From Pseudomonadota bacterium (lineage in GTDB: Bacteria; Pseudomonadota; Gammaproteobacteria; Pseudomonadales; Pseudomonadaceae), in assembly GCA_023431055.1 (NCBI GenBank), contig JAEYXX010000070.1:4962-68961 (forward strand): a stretch of DNA of 64,000 bases, written 5' to 3'. Shown piece by piece: positions 21,056 to 28,410 of this stretch (within the stretch, counting starts at the first letter, position 1; each line of letters opens with the position of its first letter). Under the pieces are notes generated by a model. That model ran no database searches and was not told the origin of the DNA. It saw nothing but the letters and a program-made list of their open reading frames with translations. Both the position numbers and the translations under genes were made by a program.

Positions 21056-22150
21056 ATGACCCTGATGACCTATGTCTACCTGATCGCCGGCCTGGTGCTG
21101 CTGGTCGCCGGCGCCGAAGTACTGGTGCGCGGCGCCGCCAAGCTGGCCGCGCAGTTCGGCATTCCACCTTTGGTAATCGGCCTGACCGTTGTGGCCTTCG
21201 GCACCAGCGCGCCGGAAACCGCAGTCAGCGTGCAATCAGCCTTCAACGGCAGCGGTGACCTGGCGATCGGCAACGTGATCGGCAGCAATATCGCCAACGT
21301 CCTGCTTATCCTCGGTGTGACGGCCCTGGTTGCACCACTGGTTGTCTCGCGCCAGCTGATTCGCCTCGATGTGCCGATCATGATCGGCGCCAGCCTGGTC
21401 ACCTTCGGCCTGGCCTGGGACGGCGAACTGAGTCGCCTAGATGGCGCCCTGCTGTTCGCTGGCGTTCTGGCCTACACCGGCTTCCTGATCTATGGCGCAC
21501 GCAAGGAAAAGGCCGGCGATGACGATGAATTCGCCAAGGAATTCGGCCTCGACGAATCCCCCAAACCCTATGCCTGGGCAATCAACCTGGGCCTGGTCAT
21601 CGCGGGCCTGGTGCTGCTGGTGACGGGTTCCAACTTCCTGGTCGAAGGCGCCGTGCAACTGGCTCGCGCATTGGGCCTGTCGGAACTGGTAATCGGCCTG
21701 ACCGTGATCGCCGTCGGCACCTCACTACCCGAGCTGGCGACCTCGATCATTGCCGCCTTCAAGGGCGAGCGAGACATCGCCGTAGGCAACATCGTCGGCA
21801 GCAACATCTTCAACCTGCTCTGCGTGCTGGGTCTGGCCTCGCTGGTCTCGCCGGCAACCATTCCGGTCGCTGCCAATGCCCTGGCCTTCGACTTTCCGGT
21901 AATGATCGCCGTGGCGGTGGCCTGCCTGCCGATCTTCTTCAGCGGCTATCGCATCAACCGCTGGGAAGGCCTGTTGTTTCTCGCCTACTACGTGGCCTAC
22001 ACCCTGTATCTGGTGCTGTTCAGCACCGGCCGCCCGCAGGCCGAAACCTTTGGTGACGCGATGATCGGCTACGTGCTGCCGCTCACTGCCATCACCCTAG
22101 TGATCATCGCTGGGCGTGCCTGGCACAAACAACGTGGCGAGCAGGTGTGA
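21056..22150 (+). CDS. calcium/sodium antiporter, CaCA family (YrbG-like)
   Basis: 364 residues with ten or so membrane helices in two inverted halves. The two alpha-repeat motifs GTSAPE (residues 49-54) and GTSLPE (~221-226) coordinate the transported ions. An acidic cytoplasmic loop (KAGDDDEFAKEFGLDES) links the halves. By family it exchanges Ca2+ for Na+ or H+ across the inner membrane. An ATG three codons downstream is an alternative start. The next gene starts within or just after its stop codon, so the two are translationally coupled. Confidence 0.9.
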   Translation: MTLMTYVYLIAGLVLLVAGAEVLVRGAAKLAAQFGIPPLVIGLTVVAFGTSAPETAVSVQSAFNGSGDLAIGNVIGSNIANVLLILGVTALVAPLVVSRQLIRLDVPIMIGASLVTFGLAWDGELSRLDGALLFAGVLAYTGFLIYGARKEKAGDDDEFAKEFGLDESPKPYAWAINLGLVIAGLVLLVTGSNFLVEGAVQLARALGLSELVIGLTVIAVGTSLPELATSIIAAFKGERDIAVGNIVGSNIFNLLCVLGLASLVSPATIPVAANALAFDFPVMIAVAVACLPIFFSGYRINRWEGLLFLAYYVAYTLYLVLFSTGRPQAETFGDAMIGYVLPLTAITLVIIAGRAWHKQRGEQV

Positions 22151-22152
22151 AC

Positions 22153-22536
22153 ATGAGCGAGAACCATGACCGCGGTCTGCAGGTGCGTCGTGAGGTGATG
22201 GGCGATGCATTCGTCGACCGCGCCCTGAACAATGCCACCGAGCTTACCCAGCCATTGCAGGACTTCGTCAACGAACATGCCTGGGGTGGCGTATGGACAC
22301 GCAGCGGTCTGCCGCGTGCGACGCGCAGCCTGATCACCCTGGCGGCGCTGACCGCGCTGAAATGCCCGCAGGAACTCAAGGGGCACGTGCGTGGCGCACT
22401 GAACAACGGCTGCACGGTAGAGGAAATTCGCGAAACCCTGCTGCACTGCGCGGTGTACGCCGGCGTACCGGCCAGCATCGACGCCTTCCGCGCGGCGCAG
22501 GAAGTGATCGACGAGTACCAGAACAACGCCGCGTAG
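22153..22536 (+). CDS. carboxymuconolactone decarboxylase-family protein
   Basis: 127 residues, a single CMD / AhpD-like helical domain with the motif region LKCPQELKGHVRGALNNGC and ETLLHCAVYAGVPA. It resembles PcaC (gamma-carboxymuconolactone decarboxylase, protocatechuate branch of the beta-ketoadipate pathway), but no other pca gene is near and PcaC-like paralogues are common, so the substrate is not assigned. There is no CxxC pair as in AhpD. A GTG at 22147 overlapping the antiporter stop is a possible start; the ATG at 22153 gives the family-like MSENHDRGLQVRREVMG. It converges with the AEC transporter gene. Confidence 0.82.
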   Translation: MSENHDRGLQVRREVMGDAFVDRALNNATELTQPLQDFVNEHAWGGVWTRSGLPRATRSLITLAALTALKCPQELKGHVRGALNNGCTVEEIRETLLHCAVYAGVPASIDAFRAAQEVIDEYQNNAA

Positions 22537-22592
22537 CAGTCGGCTTGCCGGTGATCGGTGCATCGCCGGCAAGTCCAACCCAGAGCCTCCCG

Positions 22593-23534
22593 CTAGATCC
22601 AGCCCCCCCACTGCAGCAACAGCAGACCGATATTGGTGGTGACCACCGCCGCCAGCGTGGTGATGACGATGATGGCGGCAGCCAGCTCATGGTTGGCGCC
22701 GACCGCGCGGGCCATGACGAAGCTGGCCGCGGCCGTCGGGCTGGCGAAGTAGAGAAACAGGATCGCCAGATCTGCCCCACGAAAGCCCAGCAGCCAGGCG
22801 CCTGAGGTGCTCAGCAGCGGCAGCCAGACCATCTTCATCATGCCCGAACCAATGGCCGTACCACTGCTGCGCCGCAGCGAAGCCAGGCTCAGGGTACCGC
22901 CGATGCAGATCAGTGCCAGCGGCAGGGTCATCTGCGCGAAGTACTCGGCCGAGGTGAGAAACCACTGCGGCAGCGGAATTTTCCAGTAGGCGATCGGCAC
23001 TGCCAGCAGCACGCCGATGATCATCGGATTGGTCACGATGCTGCGCACGATAGCCTTGGCACCGGGCTTGGCGCCCGGGCTGTAGATGGCCAGCACCACC
23101 GCCGAGAGCGCGTTGTAGCAGAGGATCACCAGCGCCGCGAGCAGCGAGCCCACCGACAGGCCATAGTCGCCGTACATGCTGGTGGCCAGCGCCAGACCGA
23201 CAATGCCGTTGTTACCGCGGAAGGCACCCTGGGTGTAGATGCCGCGGTCTTCGAACGGCACGCGCCAGATCGCCCAGGCCCAGGCGACGAAGAACGACGC
23301 GGTGGTGGCGAGAAAGAAGTAGGTCAGCAATTGCGGCTGCAACGCCGCGTCCAGGTCAGCCTTGACCACACCAAGAAACAGCAGGGTCGGCATGGTGCCG
23401 CGAAACACCAGACTCGAGGCGGTATCGATGAAGGGCGTATCGATCCAGCGCAGGCGCTTGAGCGCCACACCCAGAAACAGCATGGCGAACACGGGCGCAG
23501 TGATGGCGAGGGTTTGTGCAGCGACAGCGAACAT
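22593..23534 (-). CDS. AEC-family permease (auxin efflux carrier fold)
   Basis: 313 residues, ten predicted helices in two five-helix halves. The second half carries the conserved NPMIIGVLLAVPIAYW and MTLPLALICIGGTLSL. Bacterial AEC members include malonate and malate permeases (MdcF, MleP) and many uncharacterised organic-anion carriers; the substrate cannot be told. The ATG at 23534 has only a weak Shine-Dalgarno. A 12-bp palindrome at 23564-23575 lies 29 bases upstream of the start and is shared with the efflux pump gene at 46133-47302. Confidence 0.85.
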   Translation of the reverse strand: MFAVAAQTLAITAPVFAMLFLGVALKRLRWIDTPFIDTASSLVFRGTMPTLLFLGVVKADLDAALQPQLLTYFFLATTASFFVAWAWAIWRVPFEDRGIYTQGAFRGNNGIVGLALATSMYGDYGLSVGSLLAALVILCYNALSAVVLAIYSPGAKPGAKAIVRSIVTNPMIIGVLLAVPIAYWKIPLPQWFLTSAEYFAQMTLPLALICIGGTLSLASLRRSSGTAIGSGMMKMVWLPLLSTSGAWLLGFRGADLAILFLYFASPTAAASFVMARAVGANHELAAAIIVITTLAAVVTTNIGLLLLQWGGWI

Positions 23535-23563
23535 GGGGCACCAGAGTTGTCTGACGACCTATG

Positions 23564-23575
23564 TTAGCTGGCTAA
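23564..23575 (-). promoter_or_regulatory. TTAGC-type palindrome before the AEC permease gene
   Basis: On the gene strand TTAGCCAGCTAA, continued by CA. The identical stretch TTAGCC(A/G)GCTAACA precedes the MFS pump start at 47302. The form is that of a small dimeric repressor site (MarR or TetR type); the cognate regulator is not evident. Confidence 0.5.
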
Positions 23576-23605
23576 GCATCCTTCGGCCATGGGCAATAGC
23601 CGCGC

Positions 23606-23784
23606 AGTTGCAGGGTGGGCCGGGGCATGCTTCGCCATTGGCAAAAGCTACGCAGTTGTAGGGTGGGCTTTAGCCCACATGAACCCACGTTGATGAGGTC
23701 AGCCCCCATCCTACGGCCTGAGCCCCCTGGTGGGCTGAAGCCCACCCTACGGGCTAAAGCGGATCGCCGCCCGGCCGGGCGGCG
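23606..23784. repeat. BIME-like cluster of GTAGGGTGGGC palindromes downstream of roxR
   Basis: The 269-base gap holds no gene. It contains GTAGGGTGGGCTTTAGCCCAC at 23658-23678 (21 bases: 20 shown plus final C) and the inverted copy GTGGGCTGAAGCCCACCCTA(C) at 23730-23750, a partial unit GCAGGGTGGGCC near 23610, and a perfect 20-bp palindrome CGCCGCCCGGCCGGGCGGCG at 23765-23784. The last can also act as a transcription barrier for roxR on the minus strand. Confidence 0.8.
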
Positions 23785-23803
23785 GGTCTTGGTATGCAAA
23801 GGC

Positions 23804-24364
23804 TCAGCGGCGTACCGGACGCTTCTGCAACTTGCGCTGCAGGGTGCGGCGGTGCATGCCCAGGGCGCGCGCGGTGGCAGAGATATTGCCCTCATGCTCG
23901 GCCAGCACGCGCTGGATGTGCTCCCACTGCAGGCGGTCCACCGACATCGGGTTTTCCGGCACCAGGCTGTCCAGGTCGGCGTGCTCGGAGAGCAGCGCGG
24001 TGAGCACATCGTCAGCATCGGCCGGCTTGCACAGGTAGTTGGCCGCGCCGCGCTTGATGGCCTCCACCGCGGTGGCGATGCTGGAATAGCCGGTGAGGAT
24101 CACCACACGCATCTCGGCGTCCAGCTCCAGCAGCTTGGGCAGCAGTACCAGGCCAGAGTCGCCCTCCATCTTCAGGTCGACCACGGCGTAATCCGGCAGA
24201 TCGTCCTTGGCCAGGGCCAGGCCTTCTTCGGCGCTGGATGCGGTGGAGACGCGCAGGCCGCGGCGACTCATGGCGCGCGCCATCACGCGAGTGAAGGTGG
24301 GATCGTCATCCACCAGCAGCAGATGCGGATGCTCTTCGCCTTCGAACAGGGATTCTTCGCTCAT
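23804..24364 (-). CDS. roxR: response regulator RoxR (RegA/PrrA/ActR family)
   Basis: 186 residues. Receiver domain at residues ~14-128 with phospho-acceptor Asp63 (YAVVDLKMEGDSG) and the acidic pair VDDD at 18-21. A short Pro-containing linker leads to a Fis-type helix-turn-helix at the C-terminus (NISATARALGMHRRTLQRKL), the almost invariant DNA-binding end of the RegA family. With RoxS it regulates terminal oxidases, including the cyanide-insensitive oxidase, in response to respiratory redox state. It follows roxS by 15 bases on the same strand. Confidence 0.96.
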   Translation of the reverse strand: MSEESLFEGEEHPHLLLVDDDPTFTRVMARAMSRRGLRVSTASSAEEGLALAKDDLPDYAVVDLKMEGDSGLVLLPKLLELDAEMRVVILTGYSSIATAVEAIKRGAANYLCKPADADDVLTALLSEHADLDSLVPENPMSVDRLQWEHIQRVLAEHEGNISATARALGMHRRTLQRKLQKRPVRR

Positions 24365-24379
24365 GCTTGGTTTTCCTAA

Positions 24380-25633
24380 TCAGGCCACGCCGTAGGCACG
24401 CGGCAACTTCAATTCGGTGAGGGTGCCGCCTTCCTCGTGGTTATACAACTTAACCGTACCGCCGGCACGGGTCACGCTGGCCTGGCTGAGGAAAAGGCCG
24501 AGACCGAAGCCCTTGCCCTTGGTGGTGAAGAACGGCCGCCCGAGCTGCTCGGCGATGGCCAGCGGCACGCCGACGCCATGGTCGCGGATGCTCAGACGCA
24601 GCCACTGATGATCCCAGTCCAGGCGGATATCGAGCTTGTCCGGACAGGCATCGGCGGCGTTGTTGAGCAGATTGAGCAACGCCTGCGTAAGATCGGCCGG
24701 CGGCATGATGCGCGGCGGCGTGCCACGGCCGAGGCATTGGTAACGGTAGCTGGCCTCGGGGCGCATCAGGTGCCAGCGGTTGAGGGTGGTTTCCAGCCAC
24801 TCCACGCTGGACTGTTCGATAACCGCCTGGCGCCGGTCGTTCTCGGCGGCGCGCACCAGTTGCTGCAGGGTGAACTTGCACAGCTTGACCTGCTCCTGCA
24901 GCAACGCCAGGTCATCCTGCAGCGCGGGCTTGTCGCGGTACTCCTGGCGCAGCTCCTTGAGCAGCACGCTCATGGTGCCCAGTGGCGTGCCCAACTCATG
25001 GGCGGCACCGGCGGCCTGCGTGGCCACGGCCAACAGCTGTTGGTCACGCAGGCTTTCCTCGCGGCGCTCGGCACGCAGCTCGTCCTGGCGACGCAGCTCC
25101 TCGGCCATCTTGGCGACGAAGAAGGTGATCAGCGAGGCGGCCAGAGCGAAGCTCAGCCACATGCCGTAGACCAGCAGGCTCTCGCGGGCGGCGGGTAGTT
25201 CGAGTGGGTGCGTCCATACCAGCAGCAAGGTATATCCCGCCAACGCCAGGCCGGATAACACGATGGTGAACAGCCAGGGCAGCGTTGCCGCGGCGATGGT
25301 CAGCGGCACCAGATAGTAGGAGACGAAGGGGTTGGTCGAGCCGCCCGAGTAATACAGCAGCACACTATGGATGATCAGGTCGCAGCCCAGTTGCACCGCA
25401 TATTCGACCTCCGTCACCGGCCAGGGACCGCGCAGGCGCAGCGCCGTGCCCAGGCACAACAACAGGGAAACGCCAAGGGTGACCGATAACTGCAACCAGG
25501 GCAGCGGTATCATGCCCGACTTGTAGGCAAGCCCGACCGAGCCTGCCTGAGCGGCCAGCACCAGAATTCGAATGAGAGTCAGGCGCCAAAGATTCTGGCG
25601 GCTGGCGGAGAGTAACTGCACGGGTTCGAGCAT
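24380..25633 (-). CDS. roxS: redox sensor histidine kinase RoxS (RegB/PrrB family)
   Basis: 417 residues. Six membrane helices occupy residues ~18-175. The quinone-binding motif GGSTNPF of the RegB family is at 97-103. The phosphorylated histidine is His212 in AGAAHELGTPLGT, and the ATPase domain has LLNNAADACP and GFGLGLFLSQA. RoxS senses the ubiquinone pool and phosphorylates RoxR, encoded just downstream. The family organisation (kinase, then regulator with Fis HTH) and the neighbouring SIMPL-domain and dpp genes match the P. aeruginosa roxSR locus. Confidence 0.95.
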   Translation of the reverse strand: MLEPVQLLSASRQNLWRLTLIRILVLAAQAGSVGLAYKSGMIPLPWLQLSVTLGVSLLLCLGTALRLRGPWPVTEVEYAVQLGCDLIIHSVLLYYSGGSTNPFVSYYLVPLTIAAATLPWLFTIVLSGLALAGYTLLLVWTHPLELPAARESLLVYGMWLSFALAASLITFFVAKMAEELRRQDELRAERREESLRDQQLLAVATQAAGAAHELGTPLGTMSVLLKELRQEYRDKPALQDDLALLQEQVKLCKFTLQQLVRAAENDRRQAVIEQSSVEWLETTLNRWHLMRPEASYRYQCLGRGTPPRIMPPADLTQALLNLLNNAADACPDKLDIRLDWDHQWLRLSIRDHGVGVPLAIAEQLGRPFFTTKGKGFGLGLFLSQASVTRAGGTVKLYNHEEGGTLTELKLPRAYGVA

Positions 25634-25819
25634 GGCGACTCCAATTGATGGCGGCGAGTATAACCAAGGCTGCTGCGGCCTTGCGCCGCTGCGGCAACCG
25701 GCCGCACATCCCGCCCCGCCTCAGGCTGAAAAAAATCGAACCTGTTTAACCCGAATGGCCACCCGCCTTCGTCTACCCTCGGGAAACGGCCATAAAGGCC
25801 ACTGAAAAAGGAACTGCAC

Positions 25820-26533
25820 ATGCGCACCATGCCCCGTATCGCCTCCCTCCTCGCCCTGACCATCGCCAGCCTGGCCAGCACCGGCCTGCTGGCGGACGAG
25901 GCGCGCTACAACCAGATCGCCCTGCGCGCCGAGGTGAACCAGGAGGTCGCCCACGACCTGATGCACGTCGCCCTCTACACCGAATCGCAGAATGCCGACC
26001 CGGCCAAGCTGGCGGCAGAAATCACCAACACCCTGAACAAGACGCTGGAGCAGGCGCGTCAGGTCAAAGGCGTGGCGGTCAAACTGGGCAGCCGCAACAG
26101 CTACCCGGTGTACGACGACAAGGGCCAGAAGATCACTGCCTGGCGCGAGCGCGCCGAAGTGCGCCTGGAAAGCGCCGACTTCGCCCGCCTGTCCACCCTT
26201 ACTGGTGAGCTGCTGCAATCGATGAAGATGGCTGGCATGGACTTCAGCATCGCCAGCGACACGCGCAAGACCCGCGAGGACGCCATGCTCAAGGACGCCG
26301 TCGATGCCTTCAGGGCGCGCGCCCAGCTGGCCACCGAAGCACTGGGAGGCAAGGGCTACAAGCTGGTCAGTCTGAGCCTCAACACCGGAGGCTTCCAGCC
26401 GCAGATGGTCATGCGCAACTTCGAGGCCAAAGGCATGGCGATGATGGACGCAGCACCCACGCCGCAGATCGAGGCAGGCACCAGCCAGGTCACGGTCAGC
26501 GCCGATGGCGTCATCGAAGTGCAGATGCCCTGA
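25820..26533 (+). CDS. SIMPL-domain (DUF541) periplasmic protein
   Basis: 237 residues. An N-terminal signal peptide (to about residue 25, ...LASTGLLADEARYNQ) is followed by one SIMPL/DUF541 domain, the family that includes E. coli YggE (oxidative-stress associated). Function is not established. It lies between divergent roxS and the first dpp binding-protein gene, the same place as its P. aeruginosa counterpart, and is closed by its own terminator, so it is probably a single-gene unit. AAAAGGA precedes the ATG. Confidence 0.85.
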   Translation: MRTMPRIASLLALTIASLASTGLLADEARYNQIALRAEVNQEVAHDLMHVALYTESQNADPAKLAAEITNTLNKTLEQARQVKGVAVKLGSRNSYPVYDDKGQKITAWRERAEVRLESADFARLSTLTGELLQSMKMAGMDFSIASDTRKTREDAMLKDAVDAFRARAQLATEALGGKGYKLVSLSLNTGGFQPQMVMRNFEAKGMAMMDAAPTPQIEAGTSQVTVSADGVIEVQMP

Positions 26534-26555
26534 ACCACGCTCTGCAATAAAGCAG

Positions 26556-26582
26556 CGCCGTTATCGCCAGATAACGGCGTTT
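26556..26582 (+). terminator. intrinsic terminator after the SIMPL-domain gene
   Basis: A perfect 10-bp stem CGCCGTTATC / GATAACGGCG with loop GCCA and TTTC after it, 22 bases beyond the stop codon. It separates this gene from the dpp genes. Confidence 0.82.
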
Positions 26583-26675
26583 CGCCATCTTTTCCCCGCA
26601 ACATTTTCATAAATGCGACAGCAAATTACAGCGCTGTAGCGCTAACCATCTTCCGCGTGACGTAGCGCTTGCCTC

Positions 26676-26690
26676 GGGCACAAGGCCTGC
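26676..26690 (+). promoter_or_regulatory. candidate sigma-54 (-24/-12) promoter for the first dpp binding-protein gene
   Basis: GGGCAC-AAGGC-CTGC fits TGGCAC-N5-TTGC in eight of ten scored positions, with the invariant GG and GC correctly ten bases apart. Predicted start of transcription is near 26702, giving a leader of about 57 bases. It lies after a terminator and before a peptide-uptake gene, where a promoter is expected. No activator site was recognised. Confidence 0.45.
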
Positions 26691-26758
26691 ATAGTTTCGG
26701 CGGTGGTCTCCAGAAGAGGCTCCTCAGGGATCACAACCACAACAACGATGAGGTCAAG

Positions 26759-28357
26759 ATGCGCAAGAACGCCATTCTCCAGGCTTTGCTTACCGCTGGG
26801 CTGATCGCCAGCGCCCCCCTCGCCAGCGCCGCCAACCTGGTGTTCTGCTCCGAGGGCAGCCCCGCCGGGTTCGACCCGGGCCTGTACACCACCGGTACCG
26901 ATTTCGACGCCGCGGCGGAAACCGTCTTCAACCGCCTGACCCAGTTCGAGCGCGGCGGCACCAAGGTCGAGCCTGGCCTGGCCGAGAGCTGGGAGGTGTC
27001 CGACGACGGCCTGACCTACACCTTCAAGCTGCGCCCCGGGGTGAAGTTCCACACCACCGAGTACTTCAAGCCGAGCCGCGAATTCAACGCCGACGACGTG
27101 CTGTTCACCTTCAACCGCATGCTCGACAAGGACCACCCCTTCCGCAAGGCCTACCCCTCCGAGTTCCCCTACTTCACCGATATGGGCATGGACAGCAACA
27201 TCGCCAAGCTGGAGAAGCTGGACGACCATACGGTGCGCTTCATCCTCAATGAGGTGGACGCCGCCTTCGTGCAAAACCTGGCGATGAGCTTCGCCTCGAT
27301 CCAGTCCGCCGAATATGCCGACCAACTACTCAAGGCTGGCAAGGCCGCCGACATCAACCAGAAGCCGGTCGGCACCGGTCCCTTCGTGTTCAGCCGTTAC
27401 CAGAAGGACGCGGTGATCCGCTACAAGGGCAACAAGGACTACTGGAAACCGGACGACGTGAAGATCGACAACCTGATCTTCGCCATCAACACCGACTCGT
27501 CGGTGCGCATGCAGAAGCTCAAGGCTGGCGAATGCCACGTCACCCTGTTCCCACGCCCGGCCGACATCGCTGCGCTGCAGCAGGACGCCAAGCTGCAGAT
27601 GCCGGAGCAAGCCGGCTTCAACGTCGGTTACATCGCCTACAACGTCACCCACCCGCCGTTCGACAAACTGGAAGTACGCCAGGCGCTGGACATGGCGGTG
27701 AACAAGCAGGCGATCCTCGACGCGGTGTACCAGAACGCCGGACAGTTGGCGGTCAACGGCATGCCGCCGACCCAGTGGTCTTATAACGAAGACATCAAGG
27801 ATCCGGCCTTCGACCCGGAAAAGGCCAAGGAACTGCTCAAGGCCGCCGGCATCAAGGAAGGCACCGAAATCACCCTATGGGCCATGCCGGTGCAGCGCCC
27901 GTACAACCCCAACGCCAAGCAGATCGCTGAAATGCTGCAGGCCGACTGGGCCAAGATCGGCATCAAGGCACGCATCGTCACCTACGAATGGGGCGAATAC
28001 CTCAAGCGCGCCAAGGCTGGTGAGCACGACGCCATGCTGATCGGCTGGAGTGGCGACAACGGTGATCCGGACAACTGGCTCGGCACCCTCTACGGCTGCG
28101 ATGCGGTCGACGGCAACAACTTCTCCAAGTGGTGCTTCGAGGACTACGACAAGCTGGTCAAGGCCGCCAAGCGCACCACCGACGTGGCCGAGCGTACCGA
28201 GCTGTACAAGCAGGCTCAGGTGATCCTCAAGCGCGAGGTGCCCATCACCCCGCTGGCCCACTCCACCGTGTATCAGCCGATGCGCAAGGAGGTGCAGGAC
28301 TTCCGCATCAGCCCGTTCGCGCTCAACTCCTTCTATGGTGTGAGCATCGGCAACTGA
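26759..28357 (+). CDS. dppA1: dipeptide ABC transporter periplasmic substrate-binding protein (DppA1-like)
   Basis: 532 residues, family 5 (DppA/OppA) solute-binding protein. A signal peptide with cleavage near residue 24 (LASA/ANLVFC) leads to the mature protein with the family blocks AESWEVSDDGLTYTFKLRPG and the C-terminal IGWSGDNGDPDNWL. It delivers dipeptides to the DppBCDF permease encoded downstream. It is clearly a close paralogue of the protein at 32206-33801, with long identical stretches such as DAVYQ, GQLAVNGMPPTQWSY and ITLWAMPVQRPYNPNA. The ATG at 26759 has GATGAGG five bases before it; a longer in-frame extension upstream is rejected because the signal peptide starts here. Confidence 0.94.
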   Translation: MRKNAILQALLTAGLIASAPLASAANLVFCSEGSPAGFDPGLYTTGTDFDAAAETVFNRLTQFERGGTKVEPGLAESWEVSDDGLTYTFKLRPGVKFHTTEYFKPSREFNADDVLFTFNRMLDKDHPFRKAYPSEFPYFTDMGMDSNIAKLEKLDDHTVRFILNEVDAAFVQNLAMSFASIQSAEYADQLLKAGKAADINQKPVGTGPFVFSRYQKDAVIRYKGNKDYWKPDDVKIDNLIFAINTDSSVRMQKLKAGECHVTLFPRPADIAALQQDAKLQMPEQAGFNVGYIAYNVTHPPFDKLEVRQALDMAVNKQAILDAVYQNAGQLAVNGMPPTQWSYNEDIKDPAFDPEKAKELLKAAGIKEGTEITLWAMPVQRPYNPNAKQIAEMLQADWAKIGIKARIVTYEWGEYLKRAKAGEHDAMLIGWSGDNGDPDNWLGTLYGCDAVDGNNFSKWCFEDYDKLVKAAKRTTDVAERTELYKQAQVILKREVPITPLAHSTVYQPMRKEVQDFRISPFALNSFYGVSIGN

Positions 28358-28363
28358 CGGCAG

Positions 28364-28389
28364 ACGGCGCACCTTTGGGTGCGCCGTTT
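28364..28389 (+). terminator. hairpin between the first two binding-protein genes
   Basis: A perfect 10-bp stem ACGGCGCACC / GGTGCGCCGT with loop TTTG and a short TTTG tail, located between the first binding-protein gene and the second. It can act as a partial terminator that lowers expression of the second gene, or protect the 3' end of the first mRNA. Confidence 0.65.
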
Positions 28390-28410
28390 GTATCTGGATC
28401 GGGAGTTCAA

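Noticed and set aside
23606..23784. CRISPR array, because of repeated short units
   Set aside because: Units are palindromic, inverted and irregularly spaced, with no constant spacer length and no cas genes; they are REP/BIME-type repeats.
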